The translations under genes were made by a program, and so were the position numbers. From the NCBI RefSeq assembly GCF_012932365.1, contig NZ_JAAIIH010000004.1:62001-126000 (forward strand): 64,000 bases of DNA, read 5' to 3'. This document shows positions 18,337 through 26,788 of this stretch, piece after piece. Source of the stretch: Bifidobacterium moraviense. GTDB lineage: Bacteria > Actinomycetota > Actinomycetes > Actinomycetales > Bifidobacteriaceae. The notes under the pieces are model-generated. The model ran no database searches. It saw only the letters and a program-made list of their open reading frames with translations, and was not told where the DNA came from. Each line of letters starts with the position of its first letter. Within the stretch, counting starts at the first letter, position 1.

Positions 18337-19167
18337 TTACTTGCGGTTCTTACCATTCGGACGGCGACGAACGATCATCTTGTTCGAAGCCTTCTTCGGA
18401 CGGCGAGTACGAACCTCACCCTTGCCCCAAGGCGACACCGGCGGCTTGCCGCCGCGGGTACGACCGCCGTGCGGGTGGTCGACCGGGTTCATGGACTCAC
18501 CACGGGTCCACGGACGCTTGCCGACCCAGCGGGCGCGGCCGGCCTTGCCGAGCTGGATGTTGGCGTGCTCCTCGTTACCCACCTCGCCGACGGTCGCGCG
18601 GCAGCGCGCGTCGACGTTGCGGATCTCGCCGGACGGCATACGCAGCTGGGCGTAGGCGCCGTCCTTGGCGACGAGCTGGACGGCGGCACCGGCGGAACGC
18701 GCGATCTTCGCGCCGCCGAGCGGGCGGAGCTCGATGTTGTGCACCACGGTACCGGTGGGGATGTTCTTCAGCGGCAGGTTGTTGCCCGGCTTGATGTCGG
18801 CCTGCTCGCCGGTCTCGATGCGGTCGCCCTGCTTGACGCCCTTCGGCGCGATGATGTAGCGCTTCTCGCCGTCGGCGTAGTGCAGGAGGGCGATGCGGGC
18901 GGAGCGGTTCGGATCGTACTCGATCTCGGCCACGGTGGCGGGCACGCCGTCCTTGTCCCAACGCTTGAAGTCGATGAGACGGTAGGCGCGCTTGTGGCCG
19001 CCGCCGCGGTGGCGGGAGGTCATACGGCCGTAGGAGTTGCGACCGCCGGTCTTGGTCAGCTTGCGAACCAGCGACTTCTCAGGCGTGGAACGCGTGATCT
19101 CGGAGAAATCCGAAACGGACGCGTTGCGGCGGCCTGCAGTCGTCGGCTTATAAACGCGGATAGCCAT
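18337..19167 (-). CDS. rplB: 50S ribosomal protein L2
   Basis: Needed for subunit joining and peptidyl-transferase function, 276 residues. [20 protein letters not shown] opens it, and the conserved [15 protein letters not shown] motif appears as [19 protein letters not shown]. Standard length. Confidence 0.97.
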   Translation of the reverse strand: MAIRVYKPTTAGRRNASVSDFSEITRSTPEKSLVRKLTKTGGRNSYGRMTSRHRGGGHKRAYRLIDFKRWDKDGVPATVAEIEYDPNRSARIALLHYADGEKRYIIAPKGVKQGDRIETGEQADIKPGNNLPLKNIPTGTVVHNIELRPLGGAKIARSAGAAVQLVAKDGAYAQLRMPSGEIRNVDARCRATVGEVGNEEHANIQLGKAGRARWVGKRPWTRGESMNPVDHPHGGRTRGGKPPVSPWGKGEVRTRRPKKASNKMIVRRRPNGKNRK

Positions 19168-19203
19168 AATGTAGTTCTTCCTTTAACTTTTCTCGGCTAG
19201 CCT

Positions 19204-19500
19204 TCAGTTGCCGAAGATGTCGATCGACTGGCCCTCGGCCACGGTCACGATGGCGCGCTTCTGGTTGACGCGCTGACCGATGCCGAAGCGGCTGCGGGTC
19301 TTCTTGCCAGCACGGTTGAGCGTGTTGACGTTCGTCACCTTCACCTTGAAGATCTGCTCGATAGCCTGCTTGATCTGAACCTTGTTGGCGTCGTTGGCCA
19401 CCACGAAGGTGTACTGGCCGCGGTCAGAGTTGGCGTAGCTCTTCTCGGAGACGACGGGCTTGATGATCACGTCGTATGCGGGGTTGTGAATAGCTGCCAT
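19204..19500 (-). CDS. rplW: 50S ribosomal protein L23
   Basis: Docking protein for trigger factor and SRP at the exit tunnel, 98 residues from MAAIHNPAYDVIIKPVVSEK. The start is set by the family N-terminus; longer in-frame sequence lies within rplD. Confidence 0.97.
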   Translation of the reverse strand: MAAIHNPAYDVIIKPVVSEKSYANSDRGQYTFVVANDANKVQIKQAIEQIFKVKVTNVNTLNRAGKKTRSRFGIGQRVNQKRAIVTVAEGQSIDIFGN

Positions 19501-19505
19501 GAGGA

Positions 19506-20171
19506 TCAGGCCTCCTTGGTCTCGGCAGGAGCGGTCTTGGCAGCCACGAAGGCCTCGAAGGCCTCCTTGGTGAAGACGACGTCCTGGGCGGTGACCACGT
19601 CGTAGGTGTTGAGCTGATCGGCGAAAATCGGGTGCACGGTGGGCAGGTTGCGAACGGACAGCCACTCGTTCACGTTTTCGCGGGAGAGCACGACCGTGGT
19701 GAAACGGTTCTCGGTCACGGCAAGGGCCTTGACGGCGGCCTTGGTGGACGGAGTCTCGGCGACGCCGAAGTCGACCACGTGCACGCGACCGGCGTTGGCG
19801 CGGTCGGAGAGGACGTAGCGCAGGGCTGCGGCCTTCATCTTCTTGGGGGTGCGCTGGGAGTAGTCACGCGGCTGCGGGCCGTGGACGGTGCCGCCGTGGT
19901 ACCACTGCGGGGCGCGGATGGAGCCCTGGCGGGCACGACCGGTGCCCTTCTGCTTCCACGGCTTCTTGCCGCCGCCGGAGACCATGCCACGGGTCTTGGT
20001 GGCGTGGGTGCCCTGACGGGCAGCGGCGAGCTGGGCGATGACGACCTGGTGGATCAGCGGGACGTGGTTCTGCACTTCCTCGGCGGAGAAGCCGAAGAGC
20101 TCAGCGGGGGCGTCCACCGTGCCGGCGGCCTGGCCCTGGGCGTCCGTGATGTTCAGAGCGATGTTAGCCAT
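19506..20171 (-). CDS. rplD: 50S ribosomal protein L4
   Basis: Lines the exit tunnel; in some bacteria it also represses the S10 operon. 221 residues. The extended loop reads [20 protein letters not shown] followed by [17 protein letters not shown], both family signatures. Five bases before rplW. Confidence 0.97.
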   Translation of the reverse strand: MANIALNITDAQGQAAGTVDAPAELFGFSAEEVQNHVPLIHQVVIAQLAAARQGTHATKTRGMVSGGGKKPWKQKGTGRARQGSIRAPQWYHGGTVHGPQPRDYSQRTPKKMKAAALRYVLSDRANAGRVHVVDFGVAETPSTKAAVKALAVTENRFTTVVLSRENVNEWLSVRNLPTVHPIFADQLNTYDVVTAQDVVFTKEAFEAFVAAKTAPAETKEA

Positions 20172-20177
20172 GAGTTA

Positions 20178-20831
20178 TCAGGCTCCCTTCACTGCGGTGC
20201 GGACGAGGACGATGCTGCCCTTGGGGCCGGGGACGGCGCCCTTGAGAGCCAGCACGCCGTTCTCCACATCGGAGGACACGACGGTGAGGTTCTGCACGGT
20301 GGCGGTGACGTGGCCCATGCGGCCGGCCATGCGCTTGCCCTTGAGGATGCGGCCCGGGGTGGCGCAGGCGCCGACGGAACCGGGACGACGTTCGTTCTTG
20401 TGAGAACCGTGGGTACGACGGTAGGACTTGAAGCCCCAGCGCTTGATGGTGCCGGCGAAGCCCTTGCCCTTGGTGGTGCCGGTGACGTCGACCTCGGAAC
20501 CCTCGGCGAACACCTCGGCGGTGATCTCCTGGCCGGGCTCGTAGGTCTCGGCGTCCTCGGTGCGCACCTCGACGAGGTGGCGACGCGGGGTGACGCCCGC
20601 CTTGGCGAAGTGGCCGGCGAGCGGCTTGGTCACCTTGGTGGGGTCGATCTGGCCGTAGCCGATCTGGACGGCCTTGTAGCCGTCGGTCTCCTCGGACTTG
20701 ACGGCGGTCACCACGTTGGTGGAGACCTCCACCAAGGTGACGGGGACGAAGAAGCCATTCTCGTCCCAGACCTGGGACATGCCGAGCTTCTTGCCGAGCA
20801 TAGCCTTGTGGCTGCCACGCTGCGAAGTCAT
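20178..20831 (-). CDS. rplC: 50S ribosomal protein L3
   Basis: Early-assembly large-subunit protein, 217 residues. [17 protein letters not shown] opens the core, and [20 protein letters not shown] with [11 protein letters not shown] are the signatures. An upstream in-frame ATG is used, with a GGAGGAGA-type sequence before it. Confidence 0.97.
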   Translation of the reverse strand: MTSQRGSHKAMLGKKLGMSQVWDENGFFVPVTLVEVSTNVVTAVKSEETDGYKAVQIGYGQIDPTKVTKPLAGHFAKAGVTPRRHLVEVRTEDAETYEPGQEITAEVFAEGSEVDVTGTTKGKGFAGTIKRWGFKSYRRTHGSHKNERRPGSVGACATPGRILKGKRMAGRMGHVTATVQNLTVVSSDVENGVLALKGAVPGPKGSIVLVRTAVKGA

Positions 20832-20848
20832 GATGGTCTCCTCCTCCC

Positions 20849-21157
20849 TTACAGCTTGATCTCGATGTTGACGTCCGCCGGCAGATCGATGTGCATCAGC
20901 GAATCCACGGCCTTGGGGGTCGGGTCCACGATGTCGATGAGACGCTTGTGCGTGCGCATCTCGAAGTGCTCGCGGGAATCCTTGTACTTGTGAGGAGAAC
21001 GGATAACGCAGAACACGTTCTTCTCGGTCGGCAGCGGAACGGGGCCAACAACAGTTGCGCCCGCGTTCGTCACCGTTTCGACGATCTTCTTCGCCGATTG
21101 GTCGATGACCTCGTGGTCATAGGACTTAAGCCTGATGCGGATTTTCTGTCCCGCCAT
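20849..21157 (-). CDS. rpsJ: 30S ribosomal protein S10
   Basis: Small-subunit protein and NusB partner, 102 residues. [20 protein letters not shown] is the family N-terminus. First gene of the ribosomal cluster, so the operon promoter and leader should lie in 21158-21370. Confidence 0.97.
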   Translation of the reverse strand: MAGQKIRIRLKSYDHEVIDQSAKKIVETVTNAGATVVGPVPLPTEKNVFCVIRSPHKYKDSREHFEMRTHKRLIDIVDPTPKAVDSLMHIDLPADVNIEIKL

Positions 21158-21270
21158 TGCCGTCCGCCCTTTCTAGCGATTCGTTACTATTACCAACCTG
21201 CTTCTTCAAGGGCACCGGCGCGCATGACCCCCATTGGACACACGTCCTCATGGCGGCACACCACATCAGT

Positions 21271-21289
21271 GCGCGGAGTGAATCCGCGC
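21271..21289 (-). promoter_or_regulatory. Leader hairpin upstream of rpsJ
   Basis: A perfect 7-base GC stem with 5-base loop (21271-21277 with 21283-21289), 114 bases before the rpsJ start. It could be part of a ribosomal-protein leader or attenuator. No convincing sigma-70 boxes are seen nearby, so the promoter is not placed. Confidence 0.4.
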
Positions 21290-21373
21290 TCGCTTTGTTA
21301 TTTCCAATTTGCGAGCCCAAAAACAGGCAACTTGACTATTAAAGCACCATCCCTGCCCCTAGCAGAATTCGGG

Positions 21374-21593
21374 CGTGTCGCGCTTTGCGCGCCCCGCCCT
21401 CATGCCGTTTTCCTGCCCTCGCCTCCTTGGCGTCGGCTCGGCGTCGCCTACCGGCAGCCCACCGGGCTGCCGCCTTCACGGCGCCGTGGACGTGTCGCGC
21501 TTTGCATGCCCCGCCCTCATGCCGTTTTCCCGCCCGCGTCTCCCCGGTGTCGGTTCGACGTCGGCTCGGCATCGCATACCGGCAGACCACCGG
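21374..21593. repeat. Direct duplication of about 95 bases
   Basis: Copy A (21374-21465) and copy B (21491-21593) both begin CGTGTCGCGCTTTGC and end near ACCGG, with insertions and substitutions between. The span is non-coding. It is part of the 865-base gap (21158-22022) between rpsJ and the nuclease-like gene. Confidence 0.75.
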
Positions 21594-21615
21594 CAGCCCC
21601 GCCCGTCACCGCCAA

Positions 21616-21744
21616 TCTGCCTATCCTTGGCACGCGTTTCGCAAGAATCTGCAGATATGCGCTGATCGAAGCACTTTCGGGCTCCGTAGAACGCATTTCT
21701 GCATATTCCTGCGCAGCGCGTGCCAAGGATCGGCAGATCTGCAT
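21616..21744. repeat. Dispersed palindromic repeat, copy 1
   Basis: About 129 bases whose ends form a 21-base inverted repeat with one mismatch (21616-21636 with 21717-21737, core ATCCTTGGCACGCG). The same element in the opposite orientation lies at 23243-23377. The two copies flank the gene at 22023-23015. Confidence 0.75.
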
Positions 21745-22022
21745 CGCATGGCGCCCGCCACCGGGATCACTCCCGCGACGGCTCCCGCCTCGCCCCGGGA
21801 CGTTCGCGAACGGGTCAGAAACGGCAGACCCGACCAACCGTTCGCATGACGCACGATCCATCGTCCATTCGCTCGGCCACGCAGCGAGCGGATGGACGCG
21901 CGAGACAACCGCCGGCGGCGGTCATTCATCGGCGGGCACGGTCGCGACACGCGCACGCCCCACATTCGACCACAGGATCCGCAGGATTTCTTCGCACCGT
22001 GACTTTTCCCTACGCTTGGGTC

Positions 22023-23015
22023 ATGCAACGCAACGACCGAATCGAATACACGCTACGACAAGCGGAGCAGGCCCGCATGTGCGCATGGACGAAGGACCGG
22101 ACGCTACGCCAGTCCTTTCGCGGACGCGTCGAGACCGGCGAAATCGTCGCGGTACACCCCGACCTGTTCGCGCGTCCCGCATATTGGCAGAGCCTCGACT
22201 ACCGCGAACGCATCATGCACACGCTGCGGGCGGTGCAGGACATGCACCCGGCATGGATATTCTGCAACGTCAGCGCCGCGGCGGCATGGGGACTCAATGA
22301 GACATATGCGATGCATGACTTCGTGCACCTGGCAGCGTCGCACGGCACGATGTCTCGCAATCGCGGCTATCGAAGATTCCACTACGTAGCGCCGTTGGAC
22401 GTGCGCCGCAGCGACGGGGTACGCGTCACGGACCTGCTGCGGACCATGTTCGACTGCGCCCGATCGCTGCCGTTCCCGCAGGCGTTGGCGATCTGCGACG
22501 CCGCACTGCGCATCCATCGCATCGACAGGGAGGAGTTCATAGCGTACTGCGAGCGGCTGGGCAGTCGCTACGGCATACGACGAGCGCTGTTCGTGGCCTC
22601 GCATGTGGACGGACGCAGCGAGAACGGCGGCGAGTCGATACTGCGGGCACAGCTCATCGCGTGGGGATACGTCCCGCCCGAACTGCAGCAATGGTTCCGA
22701 AGCCCGTTGAACGGACAATCCTGGCGCGTCGATTTCCTATGGAGTCTGACGGACGGACGGCTGATCGTCCTCGAGCTGGACGGACGCGAGAAATACGAGA
22801 ATCCCTCGATGACGGCCGGCGGCGACGCCGTGGACGTCGTGCTCGCGGAGAAGCGCCGCGAAGGCGATCTGATGCTCAACGGCAACGTCGGCATCGTGCG
22901 CACCACATACCGCGAAGTCACGCAGGAGCCATGGACGCTGCAGCGCAAGCTCGACATCGCGGGCGTTCCCAAAGGGGTGCCGCCCGTGATCCCGCCGTCG
23001 CCGTTCGTGCACTGA
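22023..23015 (+). CDS. AbiEi-like/DUF559-type nuclease-like protein
   Basis: A 330-residue cytoplasmic protein. The N-terminal half (about 1-165) resembles the AbiEi antitoxin/winged-helix proteins common in actinobacteria (VCNVSAAAAWGL-like segment, DGVRVTDLLRTMFDCAR). The C-terminal part looks like a Vsr/DUF559 PD-(D/E)XK fold: ESILRAQLIAWGY (204-216), VDFLW (236-240) and LELDGREKYE (250-259) supply the acidic residues and lysine. No partner toxin gene is next to it. The ATG start has no Shine-Dalgarno sequence, but TACGCT lies six bases upstream, which fits leaderless transcription. Function is not established. Confidence 0.75.
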   Translation: MQRNDRIEYTLRQAEQARMCAWTKDRTLRQSFRGRVETGEIVAVHPDLFARPAYWQSLDYRERIMHTLRAVQDMHPAWIFCNVSAAAAWGLNETYAMHDFVHLAASHGTMSRNRGYRRFHYVAPLDVRRSDGVRVTDLLRTMFDCARSLPFPQALAICDAALRIHRIDREEFIAYCERLGSRYGIRRALFVASHVDGRSENGGESILRAQLIAWGYVPPELQQWFRSPLNGQSWRVDFLWSLTDGRLIVLELDGREKYENPSMTAGGDAVDVVLAEKRREGDLMLNGNVGIVRTTYREVTQEPWTLQRKLDIAGVPKGVPPVIPPSPFVH

Positions 23016-23242
23016 TGCGTCCCGCGACACGTTCCGACGCGCACCGTCCCCGACGCGCACCGGACGCATGACACGGCGCTTCGTCTTCGCAAGGCAATGA
23101 GCGATGCAGCACCGTCGCCGCGATCACTATTGGGCGCCACGGAGCACGGTGGAGCACGGTGGCGCACGGTGGGCAATGCCATCGCATCGTGTCTCTCCGC
23201 CGCAAATGAGTCAAGGAAGCATTTCGCGGTGCGTCGATCATG

Positions 23243-23377
23243 TATTTCTGCCGATCCTTGGCATGCGAATCGCAAGGATCGGCAGAAATACGCGCTACGG
23301 CGGCTAAAACCGCTCCAATCAGCGCAGATCTGCCGATTCTTTGAAACCACATGCCGAGGATCGGCAGATCTGCATAT
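23243..23377. repeat. Dispersed palindromic repeat, copy 2 (inverted)
   Basis: Contains a perfect 18-base stem (23243-23260 with 23273-23290) and a second perfect 14-base stem (23324-23337 with 23360-23373). Read on the minus strand it aligns over its whole length with copy 1. The rest of the 521-base gap (23016-23536) shows no gene. Confidence 0.75.
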
Positions 23378-23470
23378 CAGGGGGGACCGGAACAAACGGG
23401 AAGGCACGTCTGCCCGCAGGCAGGCGGAGGCAATGCGATCGGGCGGCAACGGATCGGACGATTCCGGAGA

Positions 23471-23557
23471 GTCAGGAGGCATCGGGGGAACGTCAGGAGG
23501 CGTCGGCGGGAACGTCAGAGGACATCGGCAAGAACGTCAGGAGGCGTCGGCCGGATA
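23471..23557. repeat. Four tandem copies of a 21-22-base unit
   Basis: Units starting GTCAGGAGG or close variants at 23471, 23492, 23514 and 23536. The last copy includes the stop codon of the glycosyltransferase gene, so the array covers its 3' end. Confidence 0.7.
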
Positions 23558-24553
23558 GAACGGGGCGGAGCAGCGGGCGCGGTTGATGCGCACGGCGGAG
23601 GCCATGCCGCCGTCGCCGTACGACGGATGCTCGAGAAAGCCGCGCGTGCGCATCGAATGCTGCCGCAGCTCGGGATGCACCTGCACGGCGTCCTCCCACA
23701 TGCCCAGACGCTCGCCGGCCAGCGCGTCGAGCGCCAACAGCGCGGACTCCATGTGCGCGGCGTATGACGCGCGATGACGTTCGATGATCCGTCCCAGCAG
23801 CCTGGTGCGCCTGCGCATGCTCCTGACGTTGGAGCTGCCCGGCGCCGTGCGGTAGTTGATCAGCGGCTCCGGCACGATGCCCACGGCCGTGTCCTCGCCG
23901 CCCGCCTCCAGCAGGCGCAGCATGAACTCCCAGTCCTCGAAGCCCTCGCGCATCGTCTCGTCGTAGCCGCCGGCACGCTCCCACAGCTCGCGACGGAACA
24001 CGCAATCGGCCGGGCAGGCGTTGCGCGGCAGGAAGTCCTCGATGCGGCCGCCGCCCGGACGCACCACGCAGTCCAGCACGCCGTAGCATTTGAGCCACGA
24101 CGAGGCGGCCACCATATGCGGATCCGCATCGAGCAGCGCGACCGCGGAGGCAAGGAATCCCGGCATGAGCAGATCGTCGCCGTCCAGCACGCATATATAT
24201 GGTGTGCGCGCCGCGGCGATGCCCGCGTTGCGCGCGGCCGATACACCGGCGTTGGTCTGCCGGATCAGCGTGACGCCGTCGAGCGCGGACAGTTCGTCCA
24301 GCGCGGCCACGGACGCGGGGTCCGTGGAGCCGTCGTCCACGACGATGACGCGCGCGGGGCACATGGTCTGGCGCAGCGCCGACCGGGCCGCGGCGACGGG
24401 CATGCGGCCCTGATCGAAGCTGGTGATGATGACGGTGACGTCCGATGCCGATGCCGCTGACGAAGACACCGCCACCGAAGACACCGACGCCGAAGACACC
24501 GACGCCGTGGCCGTCTCCGAAAATGTCTCCTCCGATTGCCGATGAGCGTTCAT
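23537..24553 (-). CDS. Family 2 glycosyltransferase
   Basis: A 338-residue GT-A-fold transferase that moves an activated sugar to an unknown acceptor, probably in cell-surface glycan synthesis. VTVIITSFDQG opens the fold, VVDDGSTD binds the nucleotide, NAGVSAARNAGI follows, and the DxD motif is LDGDDLLMPG. ED in GFEDWEFMLRL is the likely base region. Before the fold is a 38-residue Ser/Ala/Val-rich tail encoded by three 15-base repeats (GAAGACACC core, around 24465-24510). No transmembrane helix is seen. TAGGAT lies seven bases before the ATG, suggesting a leaderless mRNA. Confidence 0.86.
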   Translation of the reverse strand: MNAHRQSEETFSETATASVSSASVSSVAVSSSAASASDVTVIITSFDQGRMPVAAARSALRQTMCPARVIVVDDGSTDPASVAALDELSALDGVTLIRQTNAGVSAARNAGIAAARTPYICVLDGDDLLMPGFLASAVALLDADPHMVAASSWLKCYGVLDCVVRPGGGRIEDFLPRNACPADCVFRRELWERAGGYDETMREGFEDWEFMLRLLEAGGEDTAVGIVPEPLINYRTAPGSSNVRSMRRRTRLLGRIIERHRASYAAHMESALLALDALAGERLGMWEDAVQVHPELRQHSMRTRGFLEHPSYGDGGMASAVRINRARCSAPFYPADAS

Positions 24554-24632
24554 GCCACCGATCCTAGCGCCGCGGGACGCATTTCACTCGCGGATCCGCC
24601 CGCGCACGCCGCTGCGAGGGGATCTACCGGTC

Positions 24633-24709
24633 GCATTTTCGATTCGTGTGGTGGTTCTTCAGGGAACTGCCGGATAGCACCCGAGAACCACCACACGAAT
24701 CGAAAATGC
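24633..24709. repeat. Perfect 26-base inverted repeat in a divergent gap
   Basis: GCATTTTCGATTCGTGTGGT plus six more bases (24633-24658) is exactly complementary to 24684-24709, with a 25-base loop. The flanking genes start on either side and point away, so it is not a normal terminator. Confidence 0.85.
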
Positions 24710-24794
24710 TACAGACGCCGGCGGCTCTTCCACGGCCTCATCGGCCGGTGAGCCGCCTCTGGCGCGGCCGGGACGCGTGCCTTATGGTGAAGGC

Positions 24795-25559
24795 ATGAGC
24801 GCATCCATCGCGAAGAACATCGAACCGATCACCGAGCATCGGGCGAACGTGCTGTACCAGCACGGCACACTGGCGTTGCTGGTGCCCGGCCTGCTGGAGG
24901 GCACGACGACCATGGGCGAGCTGCTCGCGCAGGGCGACACCGGCATCGGCACCGGCGAAGGGCTCGACGGCGAGATCATCGTGCTCGACGGCAAGGCGTG
25001 GCGCGTGGGCCGCACGGGCGTCGTGGAGCCGGTGCCGGACGATTTCACGATGCCGTTCGCCACGATGCATCGCGCGGCGTTCCAGTACCAGTGCGAGCGC
25101 GCCGACATCGGCCTGGAGGAGCTGAACCGGCGCATCGTGGAGGCGAACGGGCGCGCGAACACGTTCTTCGCGGTGATCGTGCGCGGCACGTTCAGCTTCA
25201 TGAAGACGCGCGCGGTGATCAAGCAGCAGGCGCCGTACCCCACGCTGGAGGAGGTGGCGGACCGGCAGGCGATCTTCCTCGGGCAGGACGTGCGCGGCAC
25301 GATGCTCGGCTACTTCTCCCCCGTCATGTTCCATGGCGCCGCGGTGGCCGGATTCCACGAGCACTTCCTGGCCGACGACCATTCGATCGGCGGGCACGTG
25401 CTCGACGCGGTGCTGGAGCGCGGCGAGATCCACACGCAGGTGTTCGACACGCTGGTGCAGCATCTGCCGGTGGACAACCCCGAGTACCGCAACCACGACT
25501 TCACGCGCGACAACATCGCCGACGCGATCACCAAGGCGGAGGGCGATACGGCGAAATAG
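24795..25559 (+). CDS. aldB: Alpha-acetolactate decarboxylase
   Basis: Converts 2-acetolactate to acetoin (EC 4.1.1.5), diverting pyruvate from acid formation and branched-chain synthesis. 254 residues, the usual length. LYQHGTLALLVPGLLEGTTT and GDTGIGTGEGLDGEIIVLDG are family signatures, and GFHEHFLADDHSIGGHV supplies the metal-binding histidines. The start at 24795 was chosen by family length; TATGGT lies exactly six bases upstream, suggesting a leaderless mRNA. It stands alone, and no acetolactate synthase is nearby. Confidence 0.93.
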   Translation: MSASIAKNIEPITEHRANVLYQHGTLALLVPGLLEGTTTMGELLAQGDTGIGTGEGLDGEIIVLDGKAWRVGRTGVVEPVPDDFTMPFATMHRAAFQYQCERADIGLEELNRRIVEANGRANTFFAVIVRGTFSFMKTRAVIKQQAPYPTLEEVADRQAIFLGQDVRGTMLGYFSPVMFHGAAVAGFHEHFLADDHSIGGHVLDAVLERGEIHTQVFDTLVQHLPVDNPEYRNHDFTRDNIADAITKAEGDTAK

Positions 25560-25625
25560 CCCGCAGGGCCACGCGGTCCCGCAGGCATCCGATCCCGAGT
25601 CGCGCCGCGCCGCGCCGAGCGGGAC

Positions 25626-26561
25626 TCATGCCGAGGCGAGCACCAGTCCCATGCTGCCGGCGAATGAGACGAGGCCCGATACGCCTTCGACCGCGCCGGT
25701 GACGAGCGGGCGGATCGGCCGCAGCCGCCCGAGCAGCGGAAGTACGACCGCGCGTGCCAGCAGCAGCAACGCCACGGCGACGATCCACGGGCCGGCCTGC
25801 GATCCCAGCGAGGAATCGGGCCCGAGACCGAGCAGCGGCCCGAGCACGGACCACACGACGAACGCGGCGTGCCACGCCCACGAGACGGCGAGACGCCGCC
25901 GGCCGCCGCCCGAGCCGGACATCGTCCCGGCGAACAGCACCGAGCCGAACTGCGTGACGAAGAAGTAGCGGAACAGCGCCATGCCCATGTCGGACATCGG
26001 CGGGATCGACGACGTCCAGTCGCCCAAAGACACGGCGGACGCCGCGCCCGCGATGCCGCCGATGCCCGCACCCGCACCCGCACCCGAGCCGAGCATGCCG
26101 TAGGCGTAGGTGAGCGACGGCATCAGACTGGATGCGGCCACGACCATGCCCTTCGCCCACAGGGAGCGGTCCCGACGCCGGTAGGCGGCAACGAACGATG
26201 CGGCGATGAGCGCCGCGAACGCGGGCGCCCATGCGAGGACGCCGGGATGCAGCACGACGAACGGGACGCCGACCGCGGCGAGGGCGGCGCAGTAGACGAG
26301 GACCGGATTGCGGTAGCGGCGCGCGAACCCGGACCTGAGCCACCGGACGACGGTGAACTGCACGCAGTAGCACAGCACCCAGCAGGCCAGCAGCCAGAAC
26401 GCGGCGACGGTCGGACGTCCGTATTCGGTGCCGGCGACGAGGCCGGCGAGGGCCGGGGCGGTGGCCGTCACCCATGCGACGGGATGGTCGGGGACCCATC
26501 GGCGCACGGTGGATCGGACGGTGGCGCGCATGCCGCGCCTGCTGCTTCTGGTACTGCTCAT
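25626..26561 (-). CDS. YwiC-like integral membrane protein
   Basis: A 311-residue protein with about eight to nine hydrophobic segments, matching the YwiC-like family of unknown function. VAWVTATAPALAGLVAGTEY starts the first helix and YRNPVLVYCAALAAVGVPFV is a recognisable family stretch. A Gly/Ala-rich loop (GSGAGAGAGIGG) is encoded by short CCCGCA repeats. No enzyme motif is seen. The start has TATGGT eight bases upstream and no good ribosome-binding site. Confidence 0.7.
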   Translation of the reverse strand: MSSTRSSRRGMRATVRSTVRRWVPDHPVAWVTATAPALAGLVAGTEYGRPTVAAFWLLACWVLCYCVQFTVVRWLRSGFARRYRNPVLVYCAALAAVGVPFVVLHPGVLAWAPAFAALIAASFVAAYRRRDRSLWAKGMVVAASSLMPSLTYAYGMLGSGAGAGAGIGGIAGAASAVSLGDWTSSIPPMSDMGMALFRYFFVTQFGSVLFAGTMSGSGGGRRRLAVSWAWHAAFVVWSVLGPLLGLGPDSSLGSQAGPWIVAVALLLLARAVVLPLLGRLRPIRPLVTGAVEGVSGLVSFAGSMGLVLASA

Positions 26562-26667
26562 GGTCCATCACCATACGGGATGGACGGCTGAAACGGCGGA
26601 TCTGCGGGGACATGCGCCGTCGGCGGCAGCAGCAGCAGCGTCGGCGGCAGCCGCACCGGATATGGGA

Positions 26668-26701
26668 AGGCCCCGGCTTCCCTGATGGAAGACCGGGGCC
26701 T
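26668..26701. terminator. Terminator downstream of adhE
   Basis: Inverted repeat AGGCCCCGG...CCGGGGCCT (26668-26676 with 26693-26701), extended inward by CTTCC/GGAAG. It lies about 90 bases after the adhE stop. Confidence 0.75.
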
Positions 26702-26788
26702 GCGTCACTCAGCCGGTTCGGTCGGCTCCGCCGCCGGCGCCCTCAACGGGATTGCCGGCGGCATTGTCCGACGCGCGGGTCGCGCGGG

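Noticed and set aside
24633..24709. Terminator reading of the 26-base inverted repeat
   Set aside because: Both neighbouring genes start here and point away, and no T-run follows either arm.
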